Source: Streptomyces sp. MST-110588
Lineage (GTDB): Bacteria > Actinomycetota > Actinomycetes > Streptomycetales > Streptomycetaceae
DNA: 64,000 nucleotides
Reading direction: 5' to 3'
NCBI RefSeq assembly: GCF_022695595.1
Contig: NZ_CP074380.1
Span: forward strand, 1,977,501-2,041,500
Of the stretch, positions 56,429 to 64,000 are shown one piece after another. The position numbers were made by a program, and so were the translations under genes. How positions within the stretch are numbered: position 1 is the first letter of the stretch; every line of letters starts with the position of its first letter. Below the pieces are notes generated by a model. That model saw nothing but the letters and a program-made list of their open reading frames with translations, was not told the DNA's origin and made no database searches.

Positions 56429-57583
56429 CTAGCCGACGGAGATCTGGGGCTCGCCCGAGGCGATGCCGTCCTTCTCCATCTGCGCGGCGATCTTCATGGC
56501 TTCCTCGATGAGGGTCTCCACGATCTTCGACTCCGGCACGGTCTTGATGACCTCGCCCTTGACGAAGATCTGCCCCTTGCCGTTGCCCGAGGCCACCCCC
56601 AGGTCCGCCTCCCGGGCCTCACCGGGACCGTTGACCACACAGCCCATCACCGCGACCCGCAGCGGCACCTCCATGCCCTCCAGACCCGCGGTCACCTCGT
56701 CCGCCAGCTTGTACACGTCCACCTGCGCCCGCCCGCACGACGGGCACGAGACGATCTCCAGCCGCCGCTGCCGCAGGTTCAGCGACTCCAGGATCTGGAT
56801 CCCGACCTTGACCTCCTCCGCCGGCGGCGCCGACAGCGACACCCGGATGGTGTCCCCGATCCCCTCCGACAACAGCGCCCCGAAGGCCACCGCCGACTTG
56901 ATGGTGCCCTGGAACGCCGGCCCGGCCTCGGTCACCCCCAGATGCAGCGGATAGTCGCACTGCGCGGCAAGCTGCCGGTAGGCGTTGACCATCACCACCG
57001 GGTCGTTGTGCTTCACCGAGATCTTGATGTCGCGGAACCCGTGCTCCTCGAACAGCGACGCCTCCCACAGCGCCGACTCCACCAGCGCCTCCGGGGTGGC
57101 CTTGCCGTACTTCTGGAGCAGCCGGCGGTCCAGGGACCCGGCGTTGACCCCGATCCGGATCGGGGTACCCGCGTCCGCAGCCGCCCGCGCGATCTCCTTG
57201 ACCTTGTCGTCGAACTGCTTGATGTTGCCCGGATTCACCCGCACCGCCGCACAGCCCGCGTCGATCGCCGCGAAGACGTACTTCGGCTGGAAATGAATGT
57301 CCGCGATCACCGGGATCTGCGACTTCCTCGCGATCACCGGCAGCGCGTCCGCGTCGTCCTGCGTCGGACAGGCCACCCGCACGATCTGGCACCCCGACGC
57401 CGTCAGCTCCGCGATCTGCTGCAGCGTCGCCCCGATGTCCGAGGTGCGCGTCGTCGTCATCGACTGCACCGACACCGGCGCGTCTCCGCCCACGGCAACC
57501 GGGCCGACCTGGATCTTGCGGCTGACGCGGCGGTCGGCGAGCTTGGTCGGTACGTCCGGCATTCCCAGTGAAATGGCAGTCAT
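56429..57583 (-). CDS. ispG: 4-hydroxy-3-methylbut-2-en-1-yl diphosphate synthase (GcpE)
   Basis: IspG is the [4Fe-4S] enzyme of the MEP isoprenoid pathway that makes HMBPP. The 384-residue protein begins [19 protein letters not shown] (ATG 57583; the frame is open 43 codons further but lacks family-like sequence). It has the TIM-barrel substrate residues ([16 protein letters not shown]) and the cluster-binding CPSCGRAQ and [14 protein letters not shown], with three cysteines and the glutamate. It lies next to rseP and dxr, the usual actinobacterial set dxr-rseP-ispG. Confidence 0.96.
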   Translation of the reverse strand: MTAISLGMPDVPTKLADRRVSRKIQVGPVAVGGDAPVSVQSMTTTRTSDIGATLQQIAELTASGCQIVRVACPTQDDADALPVIARKSQIPVIADIHFQPKYVFAAIDAGCAAVRVNPGNIKQFDDKVKEIARAAADAGTPIRIGVNAGSLDRRLLQKYGKATPEALVESALWEASLFEEHGFRDIKISVKHNDPVVMVNAYRQLAAQCDYPLHLGVTEAGPAFQGTIKSAVAFGALLSEGIGDTIRVSLSAPPAEEVKVGIQILESLNLRQRRLEIVSCPSCGRAQVDVYKLADEVTAGLEGMEVPLRVAVMGCVVNGPGEAREADLGVASGNGKGQIFVKGEVIKTVPESKIVETLIEEAMKIAAQMEKDGIASGEPQISVG

Positions 57584-57760
57584 CTGGCGAGCAACCCCAA
57601 GGTATGAATCAAGGCCCCGAATTCGGCGGGCTCCGACCTTCGAGATTACGGCACCGAGGTTGCCGTGAGCACATCGCGCCCCATACGCACTGCCGTACGT
57701 ACCCGGTTTCACGCAAGAGCCGGACGGGTGATGTGCGCACGCCGGACGGTACGGCGTCCC

Positions 57761-57796
57761 GGGCCGGCCGGTGCGGTGTCACGGGCCGGCCGGCCC
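57761..57796 (-). terminator. Hairpin between rseP and ispG
   Basis: gggccggccgg (57761-57771) and ccggccggccc (57786-57796) form an 11-bp stem with a 14-nt loop, 16 bases past the rseP stop. It could separate dxr-rseP from ispG. Confidence 0.55.
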
Positions 57797-57811
57797 TTTC
57801 CCGTACGGCGG

Positions 57812-59116
57812 CTATCCGGTGAGCTTGACCGGATTGACGACGTCGGCGACCAGGACCAGAAGGGTGAAGCAGATGAAAATACCGGCCACGACGTAGGCCA
57901 CCGGCATGAGCTTGGCCACGTCGAAGGGTCCGGGGTCCGGGCGGCGGAAGACCCGGGCGAAGGCCCGCCGTGCCGACTCCCACAGGGCGCCGGCGATGTG
58001 CCCGCCGTCCAGGGGCAGCAGCGGCAGCATGTTGAACAGGAAGAGGGAGAGGTTGAAGCCCGCGACCAGGAACAGCATGGTCGCCACCCGCTGCTCCGGC
58101 GGGATGTCCAGGGAGAAGACCTGGCCGCCGACCCGGGCCGCGCCGACCACGCCCATCGGGGAGTCCTGCTTGCGCTCGCCCCCGTTGAAGGCGGCGTTCC
58201 ACAGGTCCGGGATCTTGCCGGGCAGGTTGACCAGGGATTCCACACCCTGGGTGACCATGCCGCCCATACGGTCCACGGACTGGCCGAAGGACTGCTTGAC
58301 CACGCCGCTGGCCGGGGTGAAGCCGAGGAAGCCGGCCGTGACGAACTCGCCCTTGACGTATCCGCCGTGCCCGTCGGTCCGGGCGACCTTGTTCTCGATG
58401 AGGTCGGCGTGCAGTTCCTTGCGCGCGCCGTTGCGCTCGACGACGAGCGTGGCGGGGCCGGTGGTGTCCCGGATGTTGCGCTGGAGGGTGTCCCAGTCCG
58501 GTACGTCCCGGCCGTTGAACGTCACGATCTTGTCGCCGGGCCTGAGGCCCGCGGCCTTGGCCGGGGAGTCCTTGGCGCCCTTGGGGCACTTGTCGGTCTT
58601 GGCGGACGCGGCGATCACGCAGTCCGAGACCGAGCCGACCCGGGTGGTCTGGGTGTTGATGCCGAAGCCCATCAGGACGCTCATGAAGACCACGACCGCC
58701 AGGACCAGGTTCATGAACGGCCCGGCGAACATCACGATGACGCGCTTCCAGGGCTTGCGCGTGTAGAACAGCCGCTTCTCGTCGCCGGGCTGGAGCTCCT
58801 CGAACGCCGCCGAGCGGGCGTCCTCGATCATGCCGCGCCACGGGGAGGTGGAGCGGGCCTGGAGCTTGCCGTCGTCACCGGGCGGGAACATGCCGATCAT
58901 GCGGATGTAGCCGCCGAGCGGGATGGCCTTGATGCCGTACTCGGTGTCGCCCTTCTTGCGGGAGAAGAGCGTCGGCCCGAAGCCCACCATGTACTGGGGC
59001 ACCCGGATGCCGAACATTTTCGCCGTGGAGAGATGGCCCAGTTCGTGCCAGGCGATCGAGAAGAGCAGGCCGACGACGAAGACGACTATGCCCACGATGG
59101 TCATCCAAGCCGTCAT
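57812..59116 (-). CDS. Site-2 (M50) intramembrane metalloprotease, RseP-like
   Basis: A 434-residue membrane protease that cleaves anti-sigma factors or signal remnants inside the membrane. The zinc motif HELGH (His24-His28) is in the first helix; a PDZ domain spans about residues 180-260 ([17 protein letters not shown]); the third ligand region [12 protein letters not shown] lies at about 374-385; four membrane helices in all. It starts at ATG 59116, which overlaps the dxr stop (ATGA), so it is coupled to dxr. RasP/RseP-type regulation of an ECF sigma factor is likely, but no anti-sigma factor is in this window. Confidence 0.93.
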   Translation of the reverse strand: MTAWMTIVGIVVFVVGLLFSIAWHELGHLSTAKMFGIRVPQYMVGFGPTLFSRKKGDTEYGIKAIPLGGYIRMIGMFPPGDDGKLQARSTSPWRGMIEDARSAAFEELQPGDEKRLFYTRKPWKRVIVMFAGPFMNLVLAVVVFMSVLMGFGINTQTTRVGSVSDCVIAASAKTDKCPKGAKDSPAKAAGLRPGDKIVTFNGRDVPDWDTLQRNIRDTTGPATLVVERNGARKELHADLIENKVARTDGHGGYVKGEFVTAGFLGFTPASGVVKQSFGQSVDRMGGMVTQGVESLVNLPGKIPDLWNAAFNGGERKQDSPMGVVGAARVGGQVFSLDIPPEQRVATMLFLVAGFNLSLFLFNMLPLLPLDGGHIAGALWESARRAFARVFRRPDPGPFDVAKLMPVAYVVAGIFICFTLLVLVADVVNPVKLTG

Positions 59117-60423
59117 GCGCGAGCCTCCGATGTCATGCGCGCCGCACGCGCGGCCAGTTCTCGGGCGCGGGTGCGCGCCCAGGTCTCCGCCTGCAAGACG
59201 TCCGCGACGGTCAGGGAGGTTCCCCGGCCGGGCGCACCGCCGTCACCGGCGCCCGGGCCCGGGGTCACCGCGCCGGACGACAGGCCCTCCGAGACGACCT
59301 CGGCGACCGTATCGACAATTCCGGTGAACGGCAGCCCGCCGTGCAAGAACGCCTCCACGCATTCCTCGTTCGCCGCGTTGAAGACGGCCGGCGCGGTACC
59401 GCCGAGGCCGCCGACATGGCAGGCCAGCGGCACGGACGGGAAGGCGTCCTGGTCCAGCGGGAAGAACTCCCAGGTGTGGGCTTTGGTCCAGTCCACGCCG
59501 GGCGCCGCGTCCGGCACCCGCCCGGGCCAGCCCAGGCCCAGCGCGATCGGCATCCGCATGTCCGGCGGGCTGGCCTGCGCCAGCGTCGAGCCGTCGGTGA
59601 ACTCCACCATCGAGTGGACGTAGGACTGCGGATGGACGACGACCTCGATGCGCTCGAAGGGCACGTCGTAGAGCAGGTGCGCCTCGATGACCTCCAGCCC
59701 CTTGTTGACCAGGGTGGCGGAGTTGATGGTGATGACGGGGCCCATCGCCCAGGTGGGGTGCGCCAGCGCCTGCTCGGGTGTGACACCGGCCAGCTCCCGC
59801 TTCGTACGGCCGCGGAAGGGGCCGCCGGAGGCGGTGACGACCAGCTTGCGGATCTCGCCGCGGGCACCGCCCAGCATCGCCTGGAAGAGCGCGGAGTGCT
59901 CGGAGTCGACGGGGATGATCTGGCCGGGCGCCGCGAGGGCCTTGACCAGGGGGCCGCCGACGATCAGGGACTCCTTGTTGGCCAGGGCCAGCACCCGGCC
60001 CGCTTCGAGGGCGGCGAGGGTGGGCGCGAGGCCGATGGAGCCGGTGATGCCGTTCAGGACGGTGTGGCAGGGGGAGGCCGCCAGGTCGGTGGCGGCCTGC
60101 GGCCCGGCCAGGACCTCCGGCAGCCGCTCGGCCGCGCCGTACCGCGCGGCCAGTGCCTCGCGCAGCGCCGGTACGGCGTCCTCGCGGGCCACCGCGACCG
60201 TACCGGCCCGCAGCCGGTGCGCCTGCTCGGCGAGCAGGTCCACCCGGCCGCCCGCCGCGGACAGCGCGGTCACGCGGAAGCGGTCGGGGTTGCGCAGCAC
60301 GAGGTCGATCGCCTGGGTGCCGATGGATCCGGTCGAGCCCAGGATCACGATGTCGCGCGGTCCGTCGTCCGCGGCGGCGGCCGGCGTGAAGCGCAGATGC
60401 GGGTCAGCGAGGAGGTCCGTCAT
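59113..60423 (-). CDS. dxr: 1-deoxy-D-xylulose-5-phosphate reductoisomerase
   Basis: Dxr makes methylerythritol phosphate, the committed step of the MEP pathway. From ATG 60423 it has 436 residues: the NADPH loop [15 protein letters not shown] near 30-44, [12 protein letters not shown], the metal and substrate residues in [11 protein letters not shown] and ASGGPFRG, and [20 protein letters not shown]. The ORF extends 60 codons upstream through low-complexity sequence; [13 protein letters not shown] is the family-like start. It is coupled to the site-2 protease gene by ATGA. Confidence 0.95.
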   Translation of the reverse strand: MTDLLADPHLRFTPAAAADDGPRDIVILGSTGSIGTQAIDLVLRNPDRFRVTALSAAGGRVDLLAEQAHRLRAGTVAVAREDAVPALREALAARYGAAERLPEVLAGPQAATDLAASPCHTVLNGITGSIGLAPTLAALEAGRVLALANKESLIVGGPLVKALAAPGQIIPVDSEHSALFQAMLGGARGEIRKLVVTASGGPFRGRTKRELAGVTPEQALAHPTWAMGPVITINSATLVNKGLEVIEAHLLYDVPFERIEVVVHPQSYVHSMVEFTDGSTLAQASPPDMRMPIALGLGWPGRVPDAAPGVDWTKAHTWEFFPLDQDAFPSVPLACHVGGLGGTAPAVFNAANEECVEAFLHGGLPFTGIVDTVAEVVSEGLSSGAVTPGPGAGDGGAPGRGTSLTVADVLQAETWARTRARELAARAARMTSEARA

Positions 60424-60702
60424 GGGGACCATTGTGGCCGGTCCGGCCGGTCTGCCGGACAGTGCGTCCGGTGAGCGCGGCGCGCGCCGTGCGCCGCCCG
60501 CCGTGCGCCGCCGCCCGCGCGGGGGCGCCTGCTGCCGGGCGCCCGCGGCCGTCACGGAGGGCCCGCGTCCACGTGGGCCGCCCGTGACGGATCCGCCGCG
60601 CATCCGGCCGGCCCGGCTCGGCCGCGCATCCGGCAGGCTCGGTCACCCTCGCTCGAATCCGGTCGGATCCGGCCGGCTCCGGTCCTCTCCGGTCCTCTCC
60701 GG

Positions 60703-62622
60703 TCAGCGGATCGGGCGGTGGACGTTCTCTTTGCGGGCCGGGCCCGGCGTGGCGTCGGCGATCCACGGGCCGTCGCCGCTGGGGTCCACCACGCCCTGCT
60801 CCAGCCAGGCGTACGTACCGCTGAGCACCCCGGAGACGACCTTGCGGTCCAGGTCGTCGGTGTTGGTCCACAGCCGCGTGAAGAGTTCCTCGGTCCGGAT
60901 GCGGGCCTGCCGGCAGAAGACGTCGGCGAGCTGGTGCGCCTCGCGTCCGTGGTCGTCGGTGGCCCGCAGGTGCTCGGCCCGTACGCACGCCGCGCTCATC
61001 GCGAACAGCTCCGCGCCGATGTCCACGACCCGGCCCAGGAAGCCCTGCTTGGTCTCCATCCGGCCCTGCCAGCGGGACATGCCGTAGAAGGTGGAGCGGG
61101 CGAGCTTGCGGGCGGCCCGTTCGACGTACCGCAGGTGGGGCGCCAGGTCACCGAACTCCGCGTACGTACGGGGGAGCTGCCCCGGCCCCGCGACGAGCTT
61201 GGGCAGCCAGCGGGCGTAGAAGGAGCCCGCCTTGGCCGCGGCCCGGCCCTTGTCGGCCAGCGACTTCTCGGCGTCTATGAGGTCACCGGCGACCGACAGG
61301 TGGGCGTCCACGGCCTCCCGCGCGATGAGCAGGTGCATGATCTCGCTGGAGCCCTCGAAGATCCGGTTGATCCGCAGGTCGCGCAGCATCTGCTCGGCGG
61401 GCACCGCGCGCTCGCCGCGGGCGGCCAGCGACTCGGCGGTCTCAAAGCCCCGGCCGCCGCGGATCTGTACGAGTTCGTCCGCCATCAGCCAGCCCATCTC
61501 GGACCCGTACAGCTTGGCGAGCGCGGCCTCGATGCGGATGTCGTTGCGGTCCTCGTCGGCCATCTGGGAGGCGAGGTCGACCACGGCCTCCAGGGCGAAG
61601 GTGGTCGCGGCGATGAAGGAGATCTTCGCGCCCACGGCTTCGTGCTTGGCGATCGGCTTGCCCCACTGCTCGCGGGCCGCGGACCACTCACGGGCGATCT
61701 TCAGACACCACTTGCCGGCGCCGACGCACATGGCGGGCAGCGAGAGCCGCCCGGTGTTCAGGGTGGTCAGGGCGATCTTCAGGCCGGCGCCCTCGGGGCC
61801 GATGCGGTTGGCGGCCGGGACCCGGACCCGGTGGAAGCGGGTGACGCCGTTCTCGATGCCGCGCAGGCCCATGAAGGCGTTGCGGTTCTCCACCGTGACG
61901 CCTTCGGAGGCCGCCTCGACGACGAAGGCCGTGATGCCGCCCTTGTGGCCCTCGCTCCTGGGGACCCGGGCCATCACGACGAGGAGGTCGGCCACCACGC
62001 CGTTGGTGGTCCACAGCTTGACGCCGTCCAGGATGTAGGAGTCCCCATCGGGTACGGCGGTGGTCGCCAGCCGGGCCGGGTCCGAGCCGACGTCCGGCTC
62101 GGTGAGCAGGAAGGCCGTGATGTCGGTACGGGCGCAGCGCGGCAGGAAGGTGTCCTTCTGCTCCTGCGTGCCGAACAGCTTCAGGGGCTGGGGTACGCCG
62201 ATGGACTGGTGGGCCGAGAGCAGGGCGCCGATGGCGGGGCTGGCGGAACCGGCGAGCGCCAGGGCCTTGTTGTAGTACACCTGGGTCAGGCCGAGGCCGC
62301 CGTACTTGGTGTCGACCTTCATCCCGAACGCGCCCAGTTCCTTCAGGCCGTCGATGGTCTCGTCGGGAATCCTCGACTCGCGCTCGATGCGGGCACCGTC
62401 GATCTTCGTCTCGCAGAAGTCGTGGAGCTTGGTCAAGAACGCCTCGCCGCGCTGGGCGTCCTGTGCGGCCGGGGTGGGGTGCGGGTGGATCAGGTCGAGC
62501 CGGAAGCGCCCCAGGAACAGTTCCTTGGCGAAGCTGGGCTTGCGCCAGTCCTGTTCACGGGCCGCCTCGGCGACCTGACGGGCCTCGCGCTCGGAGACGT
62601 TGCGGGTGGACGGAGCGGTCAT
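60703..62622 (-). CDS. Acyl-CoA dehydrogenase (large, FadE/VLCAD-like)
   Basis: A flavoprotein that oxidises acyl-CoA in fatty-acid degradation. The 639-residue length, the N-terminal domain beginning RNVSEREARQVAEAAREQDW, the active-site and FAD segments (TEPDVGSDPA, LDGVKLWTTNG), RIFEGSSEIMHLL near residue 430 with the Glu expected as catalytic base, and a 180-residue C-terminal extension match the long (about 640-residue) actinobacterial ACADs. ATG 62622. It is divergent from the GNAT gene at 62,827 across a 204-bp gap. Confidence 0.92.
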   Translation of the reverse strand: MTAPSTRNVSEREARQVAEAAREQDWRKPSFAKELFLGRFRLDLIHPHPTPAAQDAQRGEAFLTKLHDFCETKIDGARIERESRIPDETIDGLKELGAFGMKVDTKYGGLGLTQVYYNKALALAGSASPAIGALLSAHQSIGVPQPLKLFGTQEQKDTFLPRCARTDITAFLLTEPDVGSDPARLATTAVPDGDSYILDGVKLWTTNGVVADLLVVMARVPRSEGHKGGITAFVVEAASEGVTVENRNAFMGLRGIENGVTRFHRVRVPAANRIGPEGAGLKIALTTLNTGRLSLPAMCVGAGKWCLKIAREWSAAREQWGKPIAKHEAVGAKISFIAATTFALEAVVDLASQMADEDRNDIRIEAALAKLYGSEMGWLMADELVQIRGGRGFETAESLAARGERAVPAEQMLRDLRINRIFEGSSEIMHLLIAREAVDAHLSVAGDLIDAEKSLADKGRAAAKAGSFYARWLPKLVAGPGQLPRTYAEFGDLAPHLRYVERAARKLARSTFYGMSRWQGRMETKQGFLGRVVDIGAELFAMSAACVRAEHLRATDDHGREAHQLADVFCRQARIRTEELFTRLWTNTDDLDRKVVSGVLSGTYAWLEQGVVDPSGDGPWIADATPGPARKENVHRPIR

Positions 62623-62826
62623 GGAGGGCTCACCTCGCCGCGGAGTCGGGTCGTCCTGTACCGGTCCGCCGGTCGGCTACCGGTCAGTGCTACTTGTGAG
62701 TCTCTACCCGATCCGCAGAACTTGCACCAGCCTTCGCGCCACCGGACCCGCCCGCGCGGCCGTCCGCGGGCGGCCCCTGGCGGGGATCATGGGCGTACAC
62801 CGCCCGCCGATACGGAGGCAACCGCC

Positions 62827-63318
62827 GTGACACACCACGCACAGCCTTGGGGAAACACGGAGCCCGAACAGGGCAAGGGGCCCGGGCAGAACGGGGAGCC
62901 TTTGCACGACGAGGGCGGAGAGCGCTTGCACAACACGGTGCTGACAGTCGCTCCGGCGCTGACCGACGAGGAACTCAACGCCCTGTTCGCCGCCGCCTGG
63001 CCGGGCCACCGGCCGGCCCCCTTCGCCCGGCGCCTGGCCGCGCACAGCCTCACCTGGATCGCCGCGCGCCGCGACGGCCGGCTCACCGGCTTCGTCAACG
63101 TCGTCGGCGACGGCGGGGAGCACGCCTTCGTCCTGAACACGACCGTCCACCCCGACCAGCGGCGCCGGGGGCTGGGCGTACGGCTCGTACGGGCGGCGGC
63201 CGAGGCCGCGCGCGGGCGGGGGGCCACCTGGCTGCACGTGGACTACGAGGAACACCTGACGGGGTTCTACGCGCGGTGCGGCTTCGGGACGACCGCGGCG
63301 GGGCTGATGCGGCTGTGA
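62827..63318 (+). CDS. GNAT-family acetyltransferase
   Basis: A 163-residue GNAT protein preceded by a good ribosome site (GGAGG, 9 bases) and a GTG start at 62827. After a polar N-terminus of about 40 residues comes the GNAT fold: LTWIAARRDGRLTGFVNVVGDG, NTTVHPDQRRRGLGVRLVRAA (the acetyl-CoA loop RRRGLG) and FYARCGFGTTAAG. Substrate unknown. A hairpin-rich gap lies between it and the convergent aldehyde dehydrogenase gene. Confidence 0.87.
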   Translation: MTHHAQPWGNTEPEQGKGPGQNGEPLHDEGGERLHNTVLTVAPALTDEELNALFAAAWPGHRPAPFARRLAAHSLTWIAARRDGRLTGFVNVVGDGGEHAFVLNTTVHPDQRRRGLGVRLVRAAAEAARGRGATWLHVDYEEHLTGFYARCGFGTTAAGLMRL

Positions 63319-63320
63319 CC

Positions 63321-63397
63321 GCGGGCCCCGCACACGCGTGGGCCCCGTACACGCATGAGCCCCGCCTCCGCCGACGCGGGCGGGAAGCGGGGCCCGC
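63321..63397. terminator. Nested hairpins between convergent GNAT and ALDH genes
   Basis: gcgggccccgc (63321-63331) is the exact complement of gcggggcccgc (63387-63397), and gccccgc (63359-63365) can pair with gcggggc (63387-63393). One or the other can form in each transcript; probably a bidirectional terminator. Confidence 0.6.
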
Positions 63398-63461
63398 GCA
63401 TGAGGGCTCGACGCCTTCACATAACGGCTGTCCCTACAGGTCCAGTACGGGTCCAGTCCCC

Positions 63462-64000
63462 CTACAGGTCCAGTCCCGTCATGACCATCACCCGCTCGTA
63501 CGTGTAGTCCTCCATCGCGAAGCGGACGCCCTCGCGCCCGACGCCGGACAGCTTCGCGCCGCCGTAGGGCATCTGGTCGGCGCGGTAGGACGGTACGTCG
63601 CCGATGATCACGCCGCCGACCTCCAGCGCGCGGTGGGCGCGGAAGGCGGTCTGGAGGTCGTGGGTGAAGACGCCCGCCTGGAGGCCGTACTTGGAGTCGT
63701 TGACGGCGGCGAACGCGGCGGCCTCGCCCTCGGTCCTCGTCACCGTGAGCACCGGGCCGAAGACCTCCTCACGGGCCAGGGTCACCCCGGCGGGCACCTG
63801 CGCCAGCACGGTCGGGGCGTACGAGGCGCCCTCGCGCTTGCCGCCCGTCAGGAGCTGCGCGCCCGCCCGTACGGCCTCCTCCACCCACGCCTCGACGCGG
63901 CACGCGGCCTCCTCGCTCACCAGCGGGCCGACCTCGGTCGCCTCGTCGGACGGGTCGCCGGTGACCTGCGCCTCGACCGCCGCGACGATCTTCGGCAGCA
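63462..64000 (-). CDS. Aldehyde dehydrogenase, C-terminal part (truncated by the window)
   Basis: The frame runs off the right window edge (the codons up to 64000 read LPKIVAAVEAQVTGDPSDEA, then TEVGPLVSEEA), so the N-terminal half, including NAD-binding and catalytic residues, is outside. The visible 178 residues include GASYAPTVLAQVP, EEVFGPVLTVTR, NDSKYGLQAGVFTHD and MPYGGAKLSGVGREGVRFAME, standard ALDH-superfamily blocks. The start shown here is not real. Substrate cannot be inferred. Confidence 0.9.
   Translation of the reverse strand, partial: LPKIVAAVEAQVTGDPSDEATEVGPLVSEEAACRVEAWVEEAVRAGAQLLTGGKREGASYAPTVLAQVPAGVTLAREEVFGPVLTVTRTEGEAAAFAAVNDSKYGLQAGVFTHDLQTAFRAHRALEVGGVIIGDVPSYRADQMPYGGAKLSGVGREGVRFAMEDYTYERVMVMTGLDL

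Noticed and set aside
60718..63318. An 866-residue plus-strand frame leading into the GNAT protein
   Set aside because: It overlaps the acyl-CoA dehydrogenase in antisense; only the last 163 residues, after a clear GGAGG and GTG, form a real protein.

Overview
This window is about 70% or more GC, with very strong third-position G/C, GTG/TTG starts and the gene order of a Streptomyces chromosome (rnj-dapA-thyX ... dapB-M16 protease-pnp-rpsO - ESX locus - ribF-truB-rbfA-infB-ylxR-nusA-rimP ... proS ... ispG-rseP-dxr). I recognise this order from Streptomyces in general, but cannot name a species from sequence alone.

Layout. (1) 1-10.5 kb is housekeeping, mostly minus strand: RNase J, lysine/diaminopimelate enzymes DapA and DapB, flavin-dependent thymidylate synthase ThyX, an M16 metalloprotease translationally coupled to PNPase, and ribosomal protein S15. 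(2) 10.7-41.5 kb is a complete-looking ESX/type VII secretion locus. The core parts are EccD, EccC, EccB, EccE, the EsxB/EsxA pair, a mycosin protease and an EspI-like Pro/Gln-rich MinD-type ATPase. Around them lies an accessory load: eight further WXG100-like or ESX-associated small or modular proteins, a second mycosin, an atypical P-loop/WD40-like protein coupled to a degenerate deaminase-SUKH-4 immunity-type protein, and several unknowns. I found no eccA. (3) 41.5-50.2 kb is the translation/ribosome-assembly cluster rimP-nusA-ylxR-infB-DUF503-rbfA-truB, followed by ribF. (4) 50.3-52.8 kb is a small plus-strand set: a lipoprotein, a ferritin-like DUF4439 protein and an aminoglycoside-phosphotransferase fold lacking catalytic residues. 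(5) 53-60.4 kb carries proS, two GNAT proteins and the MEP-pathway genes ispG and dxr around a site-2 protease. (6) 60.7-64 kb carries an acyl-CoA dehydrogenase, a GNAT protein and the 3' part of an aldehyde dehydrogenase.

The most striking property is that eight genes (pnp, eccC, an ESX membrane protein, the second mycosin, the gene after eccE, infB three times, ylxR and the DUF4439 gene) need ten single-base insertions to restore family-like proteins. Every event goes in the same direction (one base missing) and almost all sit in short G or C runs. Hitting a gene as essential as infB three times argues for base-calling undercounts in the assembly rather than ten real mutations. I annotate these loci as full-length CDS with the shift positions noted.

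The biology most worth following is the ESX accessory block. It has substrate-like modules without recognisable toxin domains, an immunity-type protein with a ruined deaminase site, an AT-richer second mycosin, and clear dyads overlapping candidate promoters of esxB, of the 18,019 gene and of the 24,391 gene.
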